From: Gammaproteobacteria bacterium
GTDB taxonomy: Bacteria > Pseudomonadota > Gammaproteobacteria > Arenicellales > CAJQKF01
NCBI GenBank assembly: GCA_030429665.1
Contig: JAUIEZ010000031.1
Span: 1-42,028, forward strand
DNA length: 42,028 nucleotides
Reading direction: 5' to 3'
Shown here one piece after another: positions 18,413-26,676 of this stretch. How positions within the stretch are numbered: the stretch's first letter is position 1; every line of letters begins with the position of its first letter. The notes below the pieces were generated by a model, which was given only the letters and a program-made list of their open reading frames with translations, ran no database searches and had not been told where the DNA came from. The position numbers were made by a program, and so were the translations under genes.

Positions 18413-18964
18413 TTACGCGCTCTCCCGGGCCAACGCCTGCGCCGGCTCCGTCGACCATCCGTCGAACCGGGCGGCCACGCGAAGCACCAACGGCATGATC
18501 AGCGCCCAGCCCGCCGCCAGGGCAATCGTCGCCTGGACGGGAGCGACGAACGTCACCCCGCCAAGCGCTTCGCCGGCAAGGTAGGCCAGCGGCCCGCCGG
18601 CCAGTCCGAGGCTGGCGGCGATCACGGGGTAGGCGCGCAGCCACCGCAGGCTCACGTTGAGCGTGGTGGAAAAACACACCCACAGCGCCACGATCCACAC
18701 CGGCGCGAACGCGGGCCACGGCACGGGGGAGGCGTATGACAACCAGCCGCTCGCGGCGAAAAGACTGTCCAGGATCACGCCCGAGACCGTGACCGCCGCC
18801 ATCGTCGCGAGCTCGGCTTGCGGTCGCGGCGCGCGAGACAGGTGCCAGGCCGCGATGACGATCGCGACGGGCACGGCGAGATACGGCCGTGATCCCGCGC
18901 CGCACAACACGCAGGCGAACCAGCCCGCCTGGAACACCAGGAAATTGGAGACGACGCGGCGCAC
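18413..18964 (-). CDS. DUF2878 membrane protein (operon gene 2)
   Basis: 183 residues with about five hydrophobic helices. VVSNFLVFQAGWFACVL at the start and VSGVILDSLFAASGWLSY with PVPWPAFAPVWIVALWVCFSTTLN in the middle are characteristic of DUF2878. No activity is known; the family recurs next to CFA-type methyltransferases. Starts with GTG at 18964, four bases after the stop of the first operon gene, and ends directly at the DUF1295 start. Confidence 0.85.
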   Translation of the reverse strand: MRRVVSNFLVFQAGWFACVLCGAGSRPYLAVPVAIVIAAWHLSRAPRPQAELATMAAVTVSGVILDSLFAASGWLSYASPVPWPAFAPVWIVALWVCFSTTLNVSLRWLRAYPVIAASLGLAGGPLAYLAGEALGGVTFVAPVQATIALAAGWALIMPLVLRVAARFDGWSTEPAQALARESA

Positions 18965-18968
18965 CGTT

Positions 18969-20012
18969 TCAGGCTTCCCGCTTCTGGAACAGGTAGTGGC
19001 TCACGCCCCATTCCCCACCGTCCCGGTAACCGAACAGCTCCGCGCAGGCCATGAAGAACACGCGCCAGCGCATCATCCACGTGGCGGCGTTGCCGGATCC
19101 GTAGACGGTCCTGAAAATCGCCTCGACCGCGTCGCGATTGCGGTCCATCCGCTCCAGCCAGGCGTCGGCCGTGCGCTCGTAGTGATGGCCGTCCACGCGC
19201 CAGTGTCCGACGATGTTCAACCGCTGCTGGAAGTAAAGCGGCAGGTCGTCGCTCGGCATGATGCCGCCGGTGAAGAAGTGACGGCTCATCCAGTCGCCGG
19301 GGCCTTCGTCGACGAACTCGTAGGGCGTGCTCCGGTGCGAGAAGATGTGCATGAAGAAGCGGCCGGAGGGCAACAGCCAGTCGTGGACGCGCGAAAACAG
19401 CTCCTCGTAGTTGCGCATGTGCTCGAACATTTCCACCGACACCACGCGGTCGTAGAGCCGGCCGGCGAAAAACTCGTTCATGTCGGCGGTACGCACCTGC
19501 ACGTTGGTGAGTCCGCGACGGCGTGCCTGCTCGGCGATGTAGGCACCCTGGGAAGCGGAATTGGATACGGCGTCCACCCGGGCGCCGGGGAAGCGCTCGG
19601 CGATCCACAAGGACAGCGAACCCCACCCGCAGCCCAGGTCGAGGACGGTCATGCCGTCGGCAATGCCGGCTCGCTCGCAGGCGAGCGCCAGGGACGCTTC
19701 CTCGGCCGCGTCGAGATCGTTGACGCCTTGGTCCCAGGTGCAGCAACTGTACTTGCGGCGGCTGCCCAGCACCTGTTCGAAGAACGCCGCCGGTACCTCG
19801 TAGTGCTGGCGGTTGGCGGCGTCCGCCAGGGGCGCGATCGGCGAGCGGCCCATGGCGGCGATGAACGCCTGCTTGCGTTGCGCGAGTGCTTCCGGGCCGT
19901 CGCTGCCTATCTCGGCAAGACGCTGACGAAGCAGCTGCCGGATTCCGGCGCGAACGACCGCGTCGGGTACCATGCCGCGTTCGATCCAGTTGATGACGCT
20001 TGCCGTGCTCAT
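18969..20012 (-). CDS. CFA-family SAM-dependent methyltransferase (operon gene 1)
   Basis: 347 residues, a second, divergent CFA-synthase-like methyltransferase. It lacks most of the N-terminal lipid-binding region of the other copy and starts with a short helical part ([17 protein letters not shown]). The core has [34 protein letters not shown], the SAM motif [49 protein letters not shown] and [12 protein letters not shown]. The replacement of the usual TLS by VSNS and the short N-terminus mark a separate subgroup. It probably methylates or cyclopropanates unsaturated acyl chains, before the other enzymes act. First gene of the operon; two pairs of regulator boxes lie just upstream. Confidence 0.88.
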   Translation of the reverse strand: MSTASVINWIERGMVPDAVVRAGIRQLLRQRLAEIGSDGPEALAQRKQAFIAAMGRSPIAPLADAANRQHYEVPAAFFEQVLGSRRKYSCCTWDQGVNDLDAAEEASLALACERAGIADGMTVLDLGCGWGSLSLWIAERFPGARVDAVSNSASQGAYIAEQARRRGLTNVQVRTADMNEFFAGRLYDRVVSVEMFEHMRNYEELFSRVHDWLLPSGRFFMHIFSHRSTPYEFVDEGPGDWMSRHFFTGGIMPSDDLPLYFQQRLNIVGHWRVDGHHYERTADAWLERMDRNRDAVEAIFRTVYGSGNAATWMMRWRVFFMACAELFGYRDGGEWGVSHYLFQKREA

Positions 20013-20037
20013 GACGTCCCCGCTTGAAGAAAGTGTG

Positions 20038-20097
20038 GCGTGAATATCGCGTGAACGTCGTCACGGGGCTGTCGACGGGGCGTGAAGAACGCGTGAA
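20038..20097 (-). promoter_or_regulatory. Four GCGTGAA boxes in front of the lipid operon
   Basis: The heptamer GCGTGAA occurs exactly four times in 60 bases: 20038-20044, 20049-20055, 20080-20086 and 20091-20097. Within each pair the copies are 11 bp apart (7+4), and the pairs start 42 bp apart. In the direction of operon transcription they read TTCACGC. Tandem heptamers at 11-bp period are the standard binding site of OmpR/PhoB-family response regulators, which bind as head-to-tail dimers. The gene for such a regulator lies 1.4 kb upstream. Confidence 0.75.
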
Positions 20098-20118
20098 TTC
20101 GACCGCAATCGTGCGATT

Positions 20119-21423
20119 TCAGCTTTCGTCGAGCCGCATGGCGCGGGCGCGGGGAAACGACACGCGAACGCGGGTGCCGACGTCGGGCTCGCTGTGGATA
20201 TCGATCGGCCAGTCGAAGCGATCCGACATGCGGCGCACGATGGACAGTCCGATACCGTATCCCTGGCCCTGGTCGCTGCCGCGAAAAAACGGCTCGAAGG
20301 CCTGCGAGACCTGTTCCGGTTCCATGCCGACGCCGCTGTCCTCGATGGTGACGCCGCCGGCATCGATGGAAACCCTGACGGTGCCCGAGTCGGTGTAGGC
20401 GATCGCGTTCTTGAGCAGGTTGCCGAGCAGGACCGCGGGTACCCTGGGCGGCGCGTTGACCAGCAGCTTGCAGTCGGCGTGGACCGTGACGTCCACGGGC
20501 TTGTCGCCCATGACCAGTTTCACCCGCTCCACTTCCTCGTCCACGACCTCGTTGATGCTCACGCTGTCGGCCGCCAGGCCCTGCTCCGTCTCCCGCGCCA
20601 GTAACAGGAACGCCTCCACCAGTTCCTCCATGTCCCGCGCCGAGCGCTTGATACGCTCTATGTCGCGCCGCGCGCCCTCGCCGACATCGTCGCGGGACAA
20701 CAGCACGTCGGTGGCGATGCCGATGACCGTCAGCGGCGTGCGCAGCTCGTGGCTGGCGTCGCGCGTGAAATGGCGTTCGCGCTCGACGAACGCGCGCAAC
20801 CGCTCGGCGAAACCGGCCAGCGCGCGCGACAGCACCTGCACTTCGTTGTCGGCGATGGAGTGCGCCAGGTCGTCGGTGAACACCGCCGGGTCGGGCGCAT
20901 CCGGGTCGAGCCGATTGACGCGGTAGGCGAGCGCCGTGATCGGAGACACCGCGCGCTGGGAAACGCGATACACGATCCACACCGACAGGTAGAGCACCAG
21001 CAGCACCAGCGTGAGCGGCACGATGCCGAACCACGCCGCGAGCGCGCTCACCTCCTCGCCGTCGAATACCAGGTACAGCCGCAAGTCGTCGTTGTCGGAA
21101 ACGTAGACGGTGGAAAAACCGGTGTCCTGTTCCTGGTCGTGGAAGCCGGCGTCGAGGCCGTGCAGCCGCGCGGGCAGGTCGCTTTCGTCGCCTATGGTGG
21201 CGAGGTAGCCGGTGAGGTTATGGGTGTCGGGACGCGGGAAGTTCGGATCGTCCCGGTAGTGGTCCCAGAAGTGATGGGATTCCCGAACCAGCGCCTGCGT
21301 GATGAGGATCTCCTCGAGGATGACGCCGGCAAGGTAGATGCCGACCACGGTCGCGATGCTGATCGCGGCCGCCTGGAGGCCGAAGGTTCGACTGAGGCGC
21401 TTCTTGAGGCCGCCCTTAGTCAT
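20119..21423 (-). CDS. Sensor histidine kinase
   Basis: 434 residues, inner membrane. Helix 1 at about 18-40, a periplasmic sensor region of roughly 90 residues (about 42-127) with many acidic residues and FWDHYRDDPNFPRPDTHNL, helix 2 at about 129-153, HAMP-type linker, then HisKA with phospho-acceptor His225 in ASHELRTPL. HATPase follows: N-box NLLKNAIAY, G1 IEDSGVGM, F-box FEPFFRG and G2 GYGIGLSIV. All catalytic boxes are intact. Its start overlaps the stop of the response regulator by 8 bp, so the pair is translationally coupled. Signal unknown; the neighbouring lipid operon suggests membrane or envelope stress. Confidence 0.93.
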   Translation of the reverse strand: MTKGGLKKRLSRTFGLQAAAISIATVVGIYLAGVILEEILITQALVRESHHFWDHYRDDPNFPRPDTHNLTGYLATIGDESDLPARLHGLDAGFHDQEQDTGFSTVYVSDNDDLRLYLVFDGEEVSALAAWFGIVPLTLVLLVLYLSVWIVYRVSQRAVSPITALAYRVNRLDPDAPDPAVFTDDLAHSIADNEVQVLSRALAGFAERLRAFVERERHFTRDASHELRTPLTVIGIATDVLLSRDDVGEGARRDIERIKRSARDMEELVEAFLLLARETEQGLAADSVSINEVVDEEVERVKLVMGDKPVDVTVHADCKLLVNAPPRVPAVLLGNLLKNAIAYTDSGTVRVSIDAGGVTIEDSGVGMEPEQVSQAFEPFFRGSDQGQGYGIGLSIVRRMSDRFDWPIDIHSEPDVGTRVRVSFPRARAMRLDES

Positions 21424-22129
21424 CCTCGACCGCGAGCCGGTAACCGAGGCTGGGAATGGTGTGCAGAAGGGGTCGGTCGAAGGGCTTGTCGATTGCCTTG
21501 CGCAACGTGTAGAGATGGCTGCGCAGGGTGTCGCTGTCCGGCAGCACGTCGCCCCAGATCTCGCGTTCCAGTTCCTGCCGGCTGACCACCCGGGGCGAGG
21601 CGCGCATCAGGGCGATGAGCAACCTGAGCGCGATGGGCGTAAGACTGAGCGATTTGCCGGCGCGCTGGATGGTGAGCGTGCCCGTGTCCAGGGTCAAGTC
21701 GCCCACCTTGAGCAGTTCGGGCGCCACCTCGCCGCGGCGACGGCGCAGCATGGCGCGGACGCGTGCTTCGAGTTCCTGGATGGCGAACGGCTTGACCAGG
21801 TAGTCGTCGGCGCCGGCATCGAGACCGTGGATCTTGTCGTCGAGCGTGTCCCGCGCGGTGAGCATCAACACCGGCGTATCCTTGCGCGCTTCGTCGCGGA
21901 ACTTTCGACACAGCGCCACGCCGTCCATGCCGGGCAGCATCAGGTCGAGTATGATCGCGTCGTAGTCGTTGCTCACCGCCAGGTGCAGCCCGGTGATGCC
22001 GTCCGCCGCGTAATCCACGACGTAGCCCCGCGACTCTAGGTAAGCGTGCACCATCTCGGCAATGTCCCGGTGGTCCTCCACCAGGAGCAGGCTCCCCTGT
22101 TTGCCCGACTCTGTCGATTCGCGGGTCAT
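21416..22129 (-). CDS. OmpR/PhoB-family response regulator
   Basis: 237 residues. Receiver domain (about 13-125) with acidic pair ED in LLLVEDH, phospho-acceptor Asp62 in LDLMLPGMDG, Thr in LMLTARD and the conserved lysine in YLVKPF. The C-terminal winged-helix domain (about 140-233) has LTPIALRLLIALMRASPRVV and LRSHLYTLRKAIDKPF, the DNA-recognition helix of the OmpR family. Two tandem 11-bp-phased boxes lie upstream of its own gene and four upstream of the lipid operon, so it probably controls both. Confidence 0.94.
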   Translation of the reverse strand: MTRESTESGKQGSLLLVEDHRDIAEMVHAYLESRGYVVDYAADGITGLHLAVSNDYDAIILDLMLPGMDGVALCRKFRDEARKDTPVLMLTARDTLDDKIHGLDAGADDYLVKPFAIQELEARVRAMLRRRRGEVAPELLKVGDLTLDTGTLTIQRAGKSLSLTPIALRLLIALMRASPRVVSRQELEREIWGDVLPDSDTLRSHLYTLRKAIDKPFDRPLLHTIPSLGYRLAVEDD

Positions 22130-22184
22130 CGTTCGCCGCCCCGTGCCTTCACGTTAAGTCAACCCGCGCAACCTACGCGCGGGA

Positions 22185-22202
22185 CGGTGAAGATTTCGTG
22201 AA
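22185..22202 (-). promoter_or_regulatory. Tandem response-regulator box upstream of the regulator gene
   Basis: CGGTGAA (22185-22191) and TCGTGAA (22196-22202) are degenerate copies of the GCGTGAA heptamer at the same 11-bp period and in the same orientation relative to transcription as those before the lipid operon. A lone CGTGAA on the opposite strand (22153-22148) lies closer to the start. This suggests autoregulation of the two-component pair. Confidence 0.5.
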
Positions 22203-22228
22203 GGCGGGGCGCGGCACGCGCGGCCGTG

Positions 22229-23560
22229 CTAGATGCCGTAGGCCTTGCGCAGCAGGCTGACCGGGTGCTCGGCGTTCGATCCGTCGCCGAGCAGGTTGGA
22301 CAGGTGCTGGGCGGCCACCGGGCAGTCGCTGCCGTAATGGTCGCTCTCGTGGCGCTTGATCTGGTTTACCACCGGCCGGCCGATCTTCACCGACGCCTGG
22401 TGAAATTCCTTCTTCACCGCGTAGGTGCCGTCGTGCCCGGAGCAGCGCTCGATGGCGTTGACCTCGGTGTCCGGCACCAGCGACAGCACCTCGCGGGTCT
22501 TCGGTCCGATGCGCTGCACGCGCTGGTGGCAGGCAACGTGGTAGGACACCTTGCCGAGCGGCTGCTTGAACTCGGTGTTGAGCAGTCCGTCGCGATGGCG
22601 CGCCGCCAGGTACTCGAACGGGTCGAACATGCGGTCGCGCACCAGCGCCACGTCTTCGTCGTCCGGGTACATGAGCGGCAGTTCCTGCTTGAACATGAGC
22701 ACGCACGAGGGCACCAGGGCCATGATGTCGTAGCCGGCCTCGATGGCGCGCTTCATGACCGGGATGTTGTTTTCCTTCTGTCGCTCCACCGCGTCCAGGT
22801 CGCCGAGTTCCAGCTTGGGCATGCCGCAGCACTTCTCGCCGTCGAGCAGCGTCACCTCGATGCCGTTGTGCGCGAGCACCTCGATCAGGTCCTCGCCCAG
22901 CCCGGGTTCGTTGTAGTTCGCGTAGCAGGTGGCGAACAGCGCCACCTTGCCGGTGGTATTCCTGCCGGCCTTGGCCTCGCCCGCCAACGTGCCCTTGAAG
23001 CGCTTGCGCAGCGTGCTGCTGTGGTACTGCGGCAATTTCGCGTCGCGGGACACGCCCAGCGTCTTCTCCAGCATGGCGCGCATCGAGTCGCTGCGGTTGG
23101 CGGCATTGACCGCGTTCACTACCACCGGAATGCCGGCCAGCTTGCCCACCGTGTCGGTGCTGGACAGCATGCGATCGCGCAGCCGTGCGCCGTTCTTCTT
23201 GTGGTGCACCGCCTTGGCGCGCAGCATCAGGTGCGGAAAATCGACGTTCCATTCGTGCGGCGGCACGTAGGGGCACTTGGTGAGATAGCACAGGTCGCAC
23301 AGGTAGCAGTGCTCGACCACCTTGTAGTAGTCCGACTTCTTCACGCCGTCGACTTCCATCGTCTCGGACTCGTCGACCAGGTCGAACAGCGTGGGGAAGG
23401 CCTGGCACAGGCTTACGCAGCGGCGGCAACCGTGGCAGATGTCGAATACCCGCTCGAGTTCCTTGTTCAGCGCCTCTTCGTCGTAGAACGAGACGGACTT
23501 CCAGTCGAGGGGATGGCGAGTCGGTGCTTCCAGGCTGCCTTCGCGGCTGACGTCTGACAT
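22229..23560 (-). CDS. GlpC-like iron-sulfur oxidoreductase
   Basis: 443 residues. Two [4Fe-4S] binding motifs: CHGCRRCVSLCQAFP and CYLCDLCYLTKCPYVPP. The C-terminal half has the cysteine-rich CCG-type domains of heterodisulfide reductase subunit B, glycerol-3-phosphate dehydrogenase subunit C and glycolate oxidase subunit F: GEKCCGMPKLELGD, VPSCVLMFKQE, HVACHQRVQRIG and ERCSGHDG (the second CCG is degenerate, CSG). These proteins move electrons from a dehydrogenase to quinone. In other proteobacteria this subgroup is often next to rubrerythrin, which is absent here. The start at 23560 is set by GAGG eight bases upstream; an in-frame ATG at 23587 is less likely. Confidence 0.88.
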   Translation of the reverse strand: MSDVSREGSLEAPTRHPLDWKSVSFYDEEALNKELERVFDICHGCRRCVSLCQAFPTLFDLVDESETMEVDGVKKSDYYKVVEHCYLCDLCYLTKCPYVPPHEWNVDFPHLMLRAKAVHHKKNGARLRDRMLSSTDTVGKLAGIPVVVNAVNAANRSDSMRAMLEKTLGVSRDAKLPQYHSSTLRKRFKGTLAGEAKAGRNTTGKVALFATCYANYNEPGLGEDLIEVLAHNGIEVTLLDGEKCCGMPKLELGDLDAVERQKENNIPVMKRAIEAGYDIMALVPSCVLMFKQELPLMYPDDEDVALVRDRMFDPFEYLAARHRDGLLNTEFKQPLGKVSYHVACHQRVQRIGPKTREVLSLVPDTEVNAIERCSGHDGTYAVKKEFHQASVKIGRPVVNQIKRHESDHYGSDCPVAAQHLSNLLGDGSNAEHPVSLLRKAYGI

Positions 23561-23754
23561 GTGGATAACCTCGGGATACGATTGCAATCTCGATTCGTCG
23601 GACCGGCCGCGGCAGCAGCCGGAACGTATATACCTCGTAAATAATAGGGACGTTGCCCGCCGGCGTCTAATCGGTTGTCCGTGCGAAGTTCATAGGCGAT
23701 ATCGATGTCCGAGGCGTTCGTCGTTCGCCGGTCCGAAGCCGGGCGTCGCGCGAG

Positions 23755-24081
23755 TCAGGGACCGTCCGGCTCGTGCAGCCGCAACGTCCGGCCGTCGTCC
23801 GACAGCGTGCAGCGATAGACGCGAAGCGGGTCCTCGGCGGGCTCGTCGAGCGCCTCGCCGGAGGCGAGGCAGAAGCGGCTGCCGTGCAGCGGGCAGGAGA
23901 CGGTGCCGTGCTTGAGCGCGCCCAGGGACAGCGAGGCGTCCTCGTGGGTGCAGGTGTCGGAGACGGCGTGAAAGGCGCCGTCCAGGTTGGCGATGAGCAC
24001 GCGCTCGCCGAACGCCTCGACGCGCCGCATGGCGCCCGGCCCGGGCAGTTCGGCGAGCGGCAATTCGACGACCTTGCTCAT
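23755..24081 (-). CDS. Rieske [2Fe-2S] ferredoxin, NirD-like
   Basis: 108 residues, a single Rieske domain. C44-T-H46 in SDTCTHEDASLSLG and C63-P-L-H66 in SCPLHGSRFCL are the two Cys/His pairs that hold the cluster. Soluble, no membrane anchor. This resembles the small subunit of assimilatory nitrite reductase (NirD) or the ferredoxin of aromatic dioxygenases. It overlaps the cysG stop by 4 bp (ATGA). Since CysG makes siroheme for nitrite and sulfite reductases, a role in that electron chain is plausible, but no reductase is in the window. Confidence 0.9.
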   Translation of the reverse strand: MSKVVELPLAELPGPGAMRRVEAFGERVLIANLDGAFHAVSDTCTHEDASLSLGALKHGTVSCPLHGSRFCLASGEALDEPAEDPLRVYRCTLSDDGRTLRLHEPDGP

Positions 24082-25487
24082 GAGGCGCCCGCCGGTTCCA
24101 CGGTGCCTCCCCGGTACCAGTCGAGCTCGCGTCGAAGACGCACGACGTGGCCGATGATGATCAGCGTCGGCGCGCCCACGTCGTGTCGTTTCACCTCGTC
24201 CGGCAGGGTCGCCAGGGTCGCGGTGATGACGCGCTGCTCGGCGGTCGTGCCCTTCTCGACCAGCGCCGCGGGCAAGTCGGCCGGCAGGCCGTGCGCCACC
24301 AGTTCGCGGCACAGGACCTCCACGCCGGTCAGCCCCATGTACACCACGACGGTCTGGTTCGGTTGGCATAACTGGGCCCAGTTCAGGTCCATCGCCCCGG
24401 ACTTGAGATGACCGGTGACGAACACGCACGACTGCGAATGGTCGCGATGGGTCAGCGGTATGCCCGCGTACGCCGCGCAACCGGAAGCGGCGGTGATGCC
24501 CGGCACCACCTGGAAGGGAATACCCGCCGCCATCAATCCCTCGATCTCCTCGCCGCCGCGGCCGAAGATGAACGGGTCGCCGCCCTTCAGCCGCAGCACG
24601 CGCTTGCCTTCGCGCGCCAGTTCCTGCAGCAGTGAATTGATGCGCTGCTGGGGCACGGCGTGGTGCGCCTTCTCCTTGCCGACGTAGATGCGATCGGCGC
24701 CCTTGCGCACCATGTTGAGAATGGGTTCGGACACCAGCCGGTCATAGAGCACGACGTCGGCCTGCTGCAGCAGCCGCAGGGCGCGAAAGGTCAGAAGGTC
24801 CGGGTCGCCGGGCCCGGCGCCGACGAGATAGACCTCGCCGGTCTGTCGGGCCGACGGGTCGACCGCGTCGATGGCCGCCTCCAGCGCGCGATCGGCCTCG
24901 GCCACGTTGCCGGCGAACACCATCTCGGCCACGTTGCCCTGGAGCACCCGGTCCCAGAAACGCCGTCGCGCCGCCGGCGGCAGGCGCCGCGCCACGCGGC
25001 CGCGGAACTTCTCGATGAGCAGCGCGAGTTGCCCGTAGGCGGACGGAATCAGGCTCTCCAGGCGCGCGCGCAGCAGCCGCGCCAGCACCGGCGAGGCGCC
25101 GCCCGAGGACACCGCGATGGTCACCGGCGAGCGGTCGATGACCGACGGCACGATGAAGTTGCCCTCGCCGGAGCGGTCGGCGACGTTCACCAGCAATCGC
25201 CTTGCCGAGGCCTCGGCGGCCACCTCGCGGTTCACCGCCGGATCGTCGGTGGCGGCCACGGCGAGGTGCATGGCGTCGAGCTGCCCGGCCTCGAACGTCG
25301 TCTCGAGGTGGGTGAGCAGGCCGTCGGCCACCATGCGGGACAGCGTCGGCGACAGGGCGGGCGCCACCATGGTGACGGCGCCGCCGGCCTCGAGCAGCAG
25401 GTTGGCCTTGCGCGCGGCCACCTCGCCGCCGCCCACGACCAGGCAGGGCTTGTCACGAATGTCCAGGAACAGGGGCAGGTAGCGCAT
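24078..25487 (-). CDS. cysG: Siroheme synthase
   Basis: 469-residue trifunctional enzyme. The N-terminal part is precorrin-2 dehydrogenase and sirohydrochlorin ferrochelatase (LPLFLDIRDKPCLVVGGGEVAARK, then VIDRSPVTIAVSSGGASPVLARL with the phosphoserine loop). The C-terminal part is uroporphyrinogen-III C-methyltransferase (VYLVGAGPGDPDLLTFRA, VVLYDRLVS, RLKGGDPFIFGRGGEE, PGITAASGCAAYAGIPLTHRD). It turns uroporphyrinogen III into siroheme, the cofactor of sulfite and nitrite reductase. The fused form is typical of gamma- and betaproteobacteria. Followed by the Rieske gene with a 4-bp overlap. Confidence 0.96.
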   Translation of the reverse strand: MRYLPLFLDIRDKPCLVVGGGEVAARKANLLLEAGGAVTMVAPALSPTLSRMVADGLLTHLETTFEAGQLDAMHLAVAATDDPAVNREVAAEASARRLLVNVADRSGEGNFIVPSVIDRSPVTIAVSSGGASPVLARLLRARLESLIPSAYGQLALLIEKFRGRVARRLPPAARRRFWDRVLQGNVAEMVFAGNVAEADRALEAAIDAVDPSARQTGEVYLVGAGPGDPDLLTFRALRLLQQADVVLYDRLVSEPILNMVRKGADRIYVGKEKAHHAVPQQRINSLLQELAREGKRVLRLKGGDPFIFGRGGEEIEGLMAAGIPFQVVPGITAASGCAAYAGIPLTHRDHSQSCVFVTGHLKSGAMDLNWAQLCQPNQTVVVYMGLTGVEVLCRELVAHGLPADLPAALVEKGTTAEQRVITATLATLPDEVKRHDVGAPTLIIIGHVVRLRRELDWYRGGTVEPAGAS

Positions 25488-25599
25488 GGCGGACCGTTGG
25501 GTGAATGTCCTTAGTATTTCGTTGAATTTTCCGTGGTGTCCACGGGGGAATGAATACCCAAATGGCAGTATGCCCTGTAACGCACCGGTCAGGCGCCGA

Positions 25600-26553
25600 T
25601 CAGACCGCCTCGGCGTGCAACTGCGCGGGCGGTATGCAAAGCCGGGACAGGTGCCCGGTCACGCGAGTGACGAGCGCCGACGGACCGCAGACGTACCAGT
25701 CGCAATCGGCGGGCGCCGCGCCGCCGCCCTGCGCGAAGCCGTCGATCGCGGCGGCGACGGCGTCGCTGGTTGCGACGGCAAAATCGAACGTGTCCAGCGC
25801 ATCCCGCCAGCTGCGCAGCAGGTTGCCCAGGTAGTGACTGCCGGGTTCGTCCTCGACCAGCAGCAACCACACGGGGATGTCGCCGTCGAGCGACTGCGAA
25901 TGCTCGATGATGCTTTTCAGCGGCGCCATGCCGGCACCGGCGCCGACCATCAGGCGCGGTCGCCGCGATTCGGCGTCGAGCACGAAGTCGCCGATCGGTC
26001 CCGACAACCTCAGCACGTCGCCCGCGCGCAGCGCGTCGAGCAGATCGCTCCCCGGCGAAACGTGGAAGTGGAGGTTGCGATCGTCGCACGGACAACTCGC
26101 GATGGGCAGCTCGAAGGACACGCCGTCGCGCCCGAGCCGGGCCCATTGACCGGCGAGGAATCGCAGGCGGCGCGTGCGCGGCGTCTGCACGTGCAGGAGC
26201 GTGGCGCTCGCGTCGATCGCGGACACCTTGCGTACCTTGACGTCGATTTCCTGCCATTCGATGTCGCCGCTGTCGAGGGCGACGCCGGTGTCCAGCACGA
26301 GATCCGTGGCGGCGCCGTGGCAACACAGCAGGAACCAGCCGGCCGCCGCGTCGGCGGCGGCAAACGCGAAGTCGCTGTGCCTGAGCCGGGTTACCTCGCC
26401 TTCGACGCGACGCGCGCGGCACTTGCCGCAGTTGCCGTTGCTGCAGCCGTAGTCGACCGGCAGACCGTTCGCGAGCGCGCTCTCCAGCAGGCTCTCGCCC
26501 GGATGGTTGTCGAAGGTGCGGCCCGACGGTCGAAGCGTCACGCGATGCGTCAT
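25600..26553 (-). CDS. Ferredoxin-NAD(P)H reductase fusion protein
   Basis: 317 residues. The N-terminal plant-type [2Fe-2S] domain has C37, C42 and C45 in CSNGNCGKC, with the fourth ligand in FLLCCHG (77/78). Then comes an FAD-binding barrel (RFLAGQWARLGRD, LSGPIGDFVLD), and an NAD-binding domain (LMVGAGAGMAPLKSIIEH, ending in DWYVCGPSAL). This is the layout of electron-transfer components of ring-hydroxylating oxygenases and of CDP-6-deoxyglucose reductase-like proteins; the partner oxygenase is not in the window. Start MTHRVTLRPSG at 26553 chosen over 26562. The gap to cysG (25488-25599) holds a small CCGTGG/CCACGG hairpin but no gene. Confidence 0.88.
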   Translation of the reverse strand: MTHRVTLRPSGRTFDNHPGESLLESALANGLPVDYGCSNGNCGKCRARRVEGEVTRLRHSDFAFAAADAAAGWFLLCCHGAATDLVLDTGVALDSGDIEWQEIDVKVRKVSAIDASATLLHVQTPRTRRLRFLAGQWARLGRDGVSFELPIASCPCDDRNLHFHVSPGSDLLDALRAGDVLRLSGPIGDFVLDAESRRPRLMVGAGAGMAPLKSIIEHSQSLDGDIPVWLLLVEDEPGSHYLGNLLRSWRDALDTFDFAVATSDAVAAAIDGFAQGGGAAPADCDWYVCGPSALVTRVTGHLSRLCIPPAQLHAEAV

Positions 26554-26676
26554 GGCGGGCAAGTATCTGTATCGCGAGCGCAGGCGTCAAACCGGTTCGC
26601 CGATCGATTAAACGAGTCTATCGCGCGATCACCGATCGCATCGAACGCTGCCGCGGACGTAGTGTAGACTGGCGCC

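Noticed and set aside
23587..23754. Possible gene or small RNA in the gap upstream of the GlpC-like gene
   Set aside because: No open frame with a ribosome site and no clear hairpin plus T run; AT-rich part near 23626-23650 probably holds the promoter of the minus-strand gene.
25531..25545. CCGTGG/CCACGG hairpin between cysG and the ferredoxin-reductase gene as a terminator
   Set aside because: Short stem, three-base loop and no T run on the relevant strand.
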